NCBI GenBank assembly: GCA_937921035.1 | Contig: CALEUL010000010.1 | Location: forward strand, 1 to 7,142 | Length of the DNA: 7,142 bases | Reading direction: 5' to 3' | Source: an uncultured Porphyromonadaceae bacterium | GTDB taxonomy: Bacteria > Bacteroidota > Bacteroidia > Bacteroidales > Muribaculaceae | Part shown: one piece after another, positions 5,412 through 7,142 of the stretch | Layout of the letters: the number at the start of each line of letters is the position of its first letter | Position numbering within the stretch: position 1 is the stretch's first letter | Position numbers and translations under genes: made by a program | Notes under the pieces: model-generated | Told to the model about the DNA's origin: nothing | What the model saw: the letters and a program-made list of their open reading frames with translations, nothing else | Databases searched by the model: none

Positions 5412-7010
5412 TTATTCAAAAATTACAAGTATCGGCCGGATGTGGAAAGTCTCCTGGCTCACAGGAAGCTTTTCGGTAGTAGATTCTACAAGCGTTGGAG
5501 TGGGACTGCCGGGATTAACCACAACTGTTTCTAGCGTATTATTTTCCGGTATGGTTCTTGAAATGAATTCGACAGGCTTACTCGTGTCAGAACCAAAAAT
5601 ATTATTGAGGCTAAACTTTGCTCTGAATTCTGAAGATCCGGTATAGCTTGCTCCGCCTGAGAATGGATACAACAAATTAAGCCATGTGGAAAGCTGCGTA
5701 TAATCGGGTATCAGCCAGCCACTCGTATTTTCAGCTGTAATTACATGTGCGTTCACGTATGCTGTGTAAGCTATTCCCAGTTCAGCATCTCTTAAAACAT
5801 CCAGAACTTTGTCGGAACACTCTTTAGGTGATTTAGTATTATAAACAGTTTGCAGGCCAGAAGCACTGTTAACAACACCTTTAGGCGAATCAGATATATT
5901 ATCAAGTGCTATGGCATAGCCTTTTATAGTCTTGGTTGCATCTCCATATTTCTCACCATTGTCGCTGCCAAGCGCTCCGGCGTGGAATACTATCGCTACT
6001 GCATTATCCTTTGAACTTACAGCCTCTCCATTGGCGTTTATATAAGCACCCACAGCAAATTCTGAAGGATCATCGATAGGAGTGTCAGGATCGACAGGTA
6101 TTTCCGGATCATCAGGAGATGGATTAGATGAAGTAGTTCCGTCAAAATCAGGATTTACCGACACAGATATAGTTATATTATCCAACTCAGACACAGAACT
6201 ACCAATTGTTGCCGAAACATTAATTTGCTTATTGACATCCAATGGAATAGATTTTGCAGGTAATGTGATAGTCTGCTTCAATCCCTCTGATAAAGCCAAA
6301 GTAATGTCGCTGCCGAGACTCGTTGTTCCGGACGGTGCAAATACAAACGCGCTGAACCAGGGATTCTTGGAACTATCAAAACTACTGTTGCTCAACGTTA
6401 TTGCAGAAGAAGCGGTAGTGCTGCGGCTAAGAACGCTATACGACGCAGGTGCGGTATATGTAACCACAAGTTTTTTCGCCAATGCGCATGCCTCTGGATT
6501 CTTAGCAGAGAAACGTACATTGGCAAACGGACGCGATAAAGTAACACTAACATCATCGTCAAGCGACTCTACTATCCCGCAGAAAGCATCCATAGCCGCC
6601 ATTAGGGCGACATCCGTCATGTCGAAATTCGTGGTATTATATGTAACAGCCTTTAAATCCGAGGTATTATATATCCCGTTTTCTCCTTTTACATAGTGTG
6701 CCCACAAGAGCGCCTTCTTCGCTTGCGCGCGTTCCTCCGAAGTAATTGTAAACGATGCTGTACCTGTGGATGCGTTTACATCTTCTGTCTTTTGCTTCAG
6801 TTTATTACCGCTATTATCAAGCAACTGAAGAACACACTTCATCGAATATCCGGAAGGCACAGAAATGCCGGCACGGCTCTCTGGCTCAGGGGTTCTTACT
6901 GTCAGCGTAACATCGCCACCCTTTACAATCGGCTCGTCAACTGTTGAAGCGCAGCTTGTAGCAAAAAGCGCGAATAAAAGCATTACATAATGCAAAATCC
7001 TAGTTTTCAT
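5412..7010 (-). CDS. Two-domain fimbrillin-like lipoprotein (DUF6562-like plus DUF1566/Lcl-like domain)
   Basis: A 532-residue predicted lipoprotein. The N-terminus has K2 and R4, a hydrophobic segment and the lipobox ATSC with acylated C20; D25 and E26 soon after could act as a weak surface-export signal. Residues about 31-287 resemble the Bacteroidales DUF6562/fimbrillin-like domain: VTLTVRTPEPESRAG (34-48), ALLWAHYV (100-107), YNTSDLKAVTY (114-124), and SRPFANVRFS (159-168). A Pro/Asp-rich linker follows (about 287-318). The C-terminal part (about 319-532) resembles the DUF1566/Lcl-type domain on many Bacteroidales surface proteins: VGAYINANGEAVSS (320-333), AIVFHAG (339-345), GYAIALDN (364-371), SGWLIPDYTQLSTWL (430-444), and the closing HIRPILVIFE. 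The role is probably cell-surface, possibly a fimbrial subunit or tip; this is inference. No fimbrial assembly genes are in the window. Start ATG 7010 is set by the signal peptide. The gene is more AT-rich than its neighbours and has its own promoter and terminator. Confidence 0.75.
   Translation of the reverse strand: MKTRILHYVMLLFALFATSCASTVDEPIVKGGDVTLTVRTPEPESRAGISVPSGYSMKCVLQLLDNSGNKLKQKTEDVNASTGTASFTITSEERAQAKKALLWAHYVKGENGIYNTSDLKAVTYNTTNFDMTDVALMAAMDAFCGIVESLDDDVSVTLSRPFANVRFSAKNPEACALAKKLVVTYTAPASYSVLSRSTTASSAITLSNSSFDSSKNPWFSAFVFAPSGTTSLGSDITLALSEGLKQTITLPAKSIPLDVNKQINVSATIGSSVSELDNITISVSVNPDFDGTTSSNPSPDDPEIPVDPDTPIDDPSEFAVGAYINANGEAVSSKDNAVAIVFHAGALGSDNGEKYGDATKTIKGYAIALDNISDSPKGVVNSASGLQTVYNTKSPKECSDKVLDVLRDAELGIAYTAYVNAHVITAENTSGWLIPDYTQLSTWLNLLYPFSGGASYTGSSEFRAKFSLNNIFGSDTSKPVEFISRTIPENNTLETVVVNPGSPTPTLVESTTEKLPVSQETFHIRPILVIFE
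6057..6155 (-). repeat. Pro/Asp-rich interdomain linker with degenerate repeats
   Basis: Residues 286-318 of the lipoprotein are dominated by P, D, S and T with recurring DP, PD and DDP units (for example DDPEIPVDPDTPIDDP). The DNA carries degenerate copies of a GGATCA/GGATCG-type word. It most likely separates the N-terminal and C-terminal domains as an extended spacer, and it is a plausible site of length variation between strains. Confidence 0.6.
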
Positions 7011-7033
7011 GATATTGTGATTGATATTGTGAT
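7010..7033 (-). repeat. Perfect 12-base tandem repeat abutting the lipoprotein start codon
   Basis: On the minus strand ATCACAATATCA occurs twice with no gap (7022-7033 and 7010-7021). The last base of the second copy is the A of the ATG start codon. The repeat therefore fills the ribosome-contact region of the leader. There is no Shine-Dalgarno sequence, and the leader is A/T-rich. Confidence 0.9.
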
Positions 7034-7073
7034 CTGATAGTCATTTACAGTCTATTCAAAATGTGTTATTCAT

Positions 7074-7105
7074 CAAAAGTATGTTAAAACAATAGTTCGT
7101 TAAAA
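7074..7105 (-). promoter_or_regulatory. Probable Bacteroidetes-type promoter of the lipoprotein gene
   Basis: On the minus strand TACTTTTG (7074-7081) matches TAnnTTTG fully. About 20 bases upstream (7102-7105) is a T-run, TTTT, that partly matches the TTTG -33 box. The predicted start near 7067-7070 would give a leader of about 57-60 bases containing the tandem repeat at its 3' end. Confidence 0.55.
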
Positions 7106-7142
7106 ATTAGCCTAGCCTAAGCGGCTCTGGCAGTAAATAAAA

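Noticed and set aside
6082..6947. Plus-strand open frames antisense to the lipoprotein gene (6082-6696, 6696-6947)
   Set aside because: The minus-strand frame has a lipobox, recognisable domains, a promoter and a terminator; the antisense frames have none.
7103..7133. Weak hairpin (AGCC with GGCT, followed by TTTTT on the minus strand) as terminator of a gene right of the window
   Set aside because: The stem is only four base pairs and part of a short AGGCT duplication; it is too weak to call, though it sits where such a terminator would be expected.
7074..7142. Invertible (phase-variable) promoter for the surface lipoprotein
   Set aside because: I found no pair of inverted repeats flanking the promoter within the window; a partner beyond the right edge cannot be excluded.

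Overview
The window looks like chromosomal DNA of a Bacteroidales bacterium, possibly Muribaculaceae (the family is inference). Three things point there: promoters of the Bacteroidetes type (TAnnTTTG -7 box), a lipoprotein with a fimbrillin-like N-terminus, and a long LptD of the Bacteroidetes kind. Start codons are not preceded by clear Shine-Dalgarno sequences, as is usual in this phylum.

Layout: a bidirectional terminator-like hairpin lies at the left edge (about 21-63). A plus-strand gene for a MATE-family multidrug/cation antiporter follows (163-1605). It meets, tail to tail with only 7 bases between the stop codons, a minus-strand gene for the outer-membrane LPS-assembly protein LptD (1613-4384). 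To the right, on the same minus strand, is fabG, a short-chain dehydrogenase of the 3-oxoacyl-ACP reductase type (4465-5211), with a near-consensus promoter at 5243-5273. Between fabG and lptD is a strong hairpin with a T-run. Further right is a minus-strand gene for a two-domain lipoprotein, fimbrillin-like (DUF6562-like) with a C-terminal DUF1566/Lcl-like domain (5412-7010). It has its own promoter and a very clear terminator (5340-5380).

Three of the four genes concern the envelope. FabG supplies acyl chains for phospholipid and lipid A, LptD inserts LPS into the outer membrane, and the lipoprotein is probably surface- or fimbria-related. fabG and lptD may be partly co-transcribed through the hairpin between them; the lipoprotein gene is transcriptionally separate. 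The lipoprotein gene is visibly more AT-rich than the MATE gene and is the most accessory-looking part.

I saw no CRISPR array, transposase, tRNA, rRNA or obviously new multi-gene system. The most interesting details are a perfect 12-base tandem repeat abutting the lipoprotein start codon, a predicted leaderless or nearly leaderless MATE transcript, the TTG start of lptD just behind a terminator-like hairpin, and the three-cysteine pattern of LptD.
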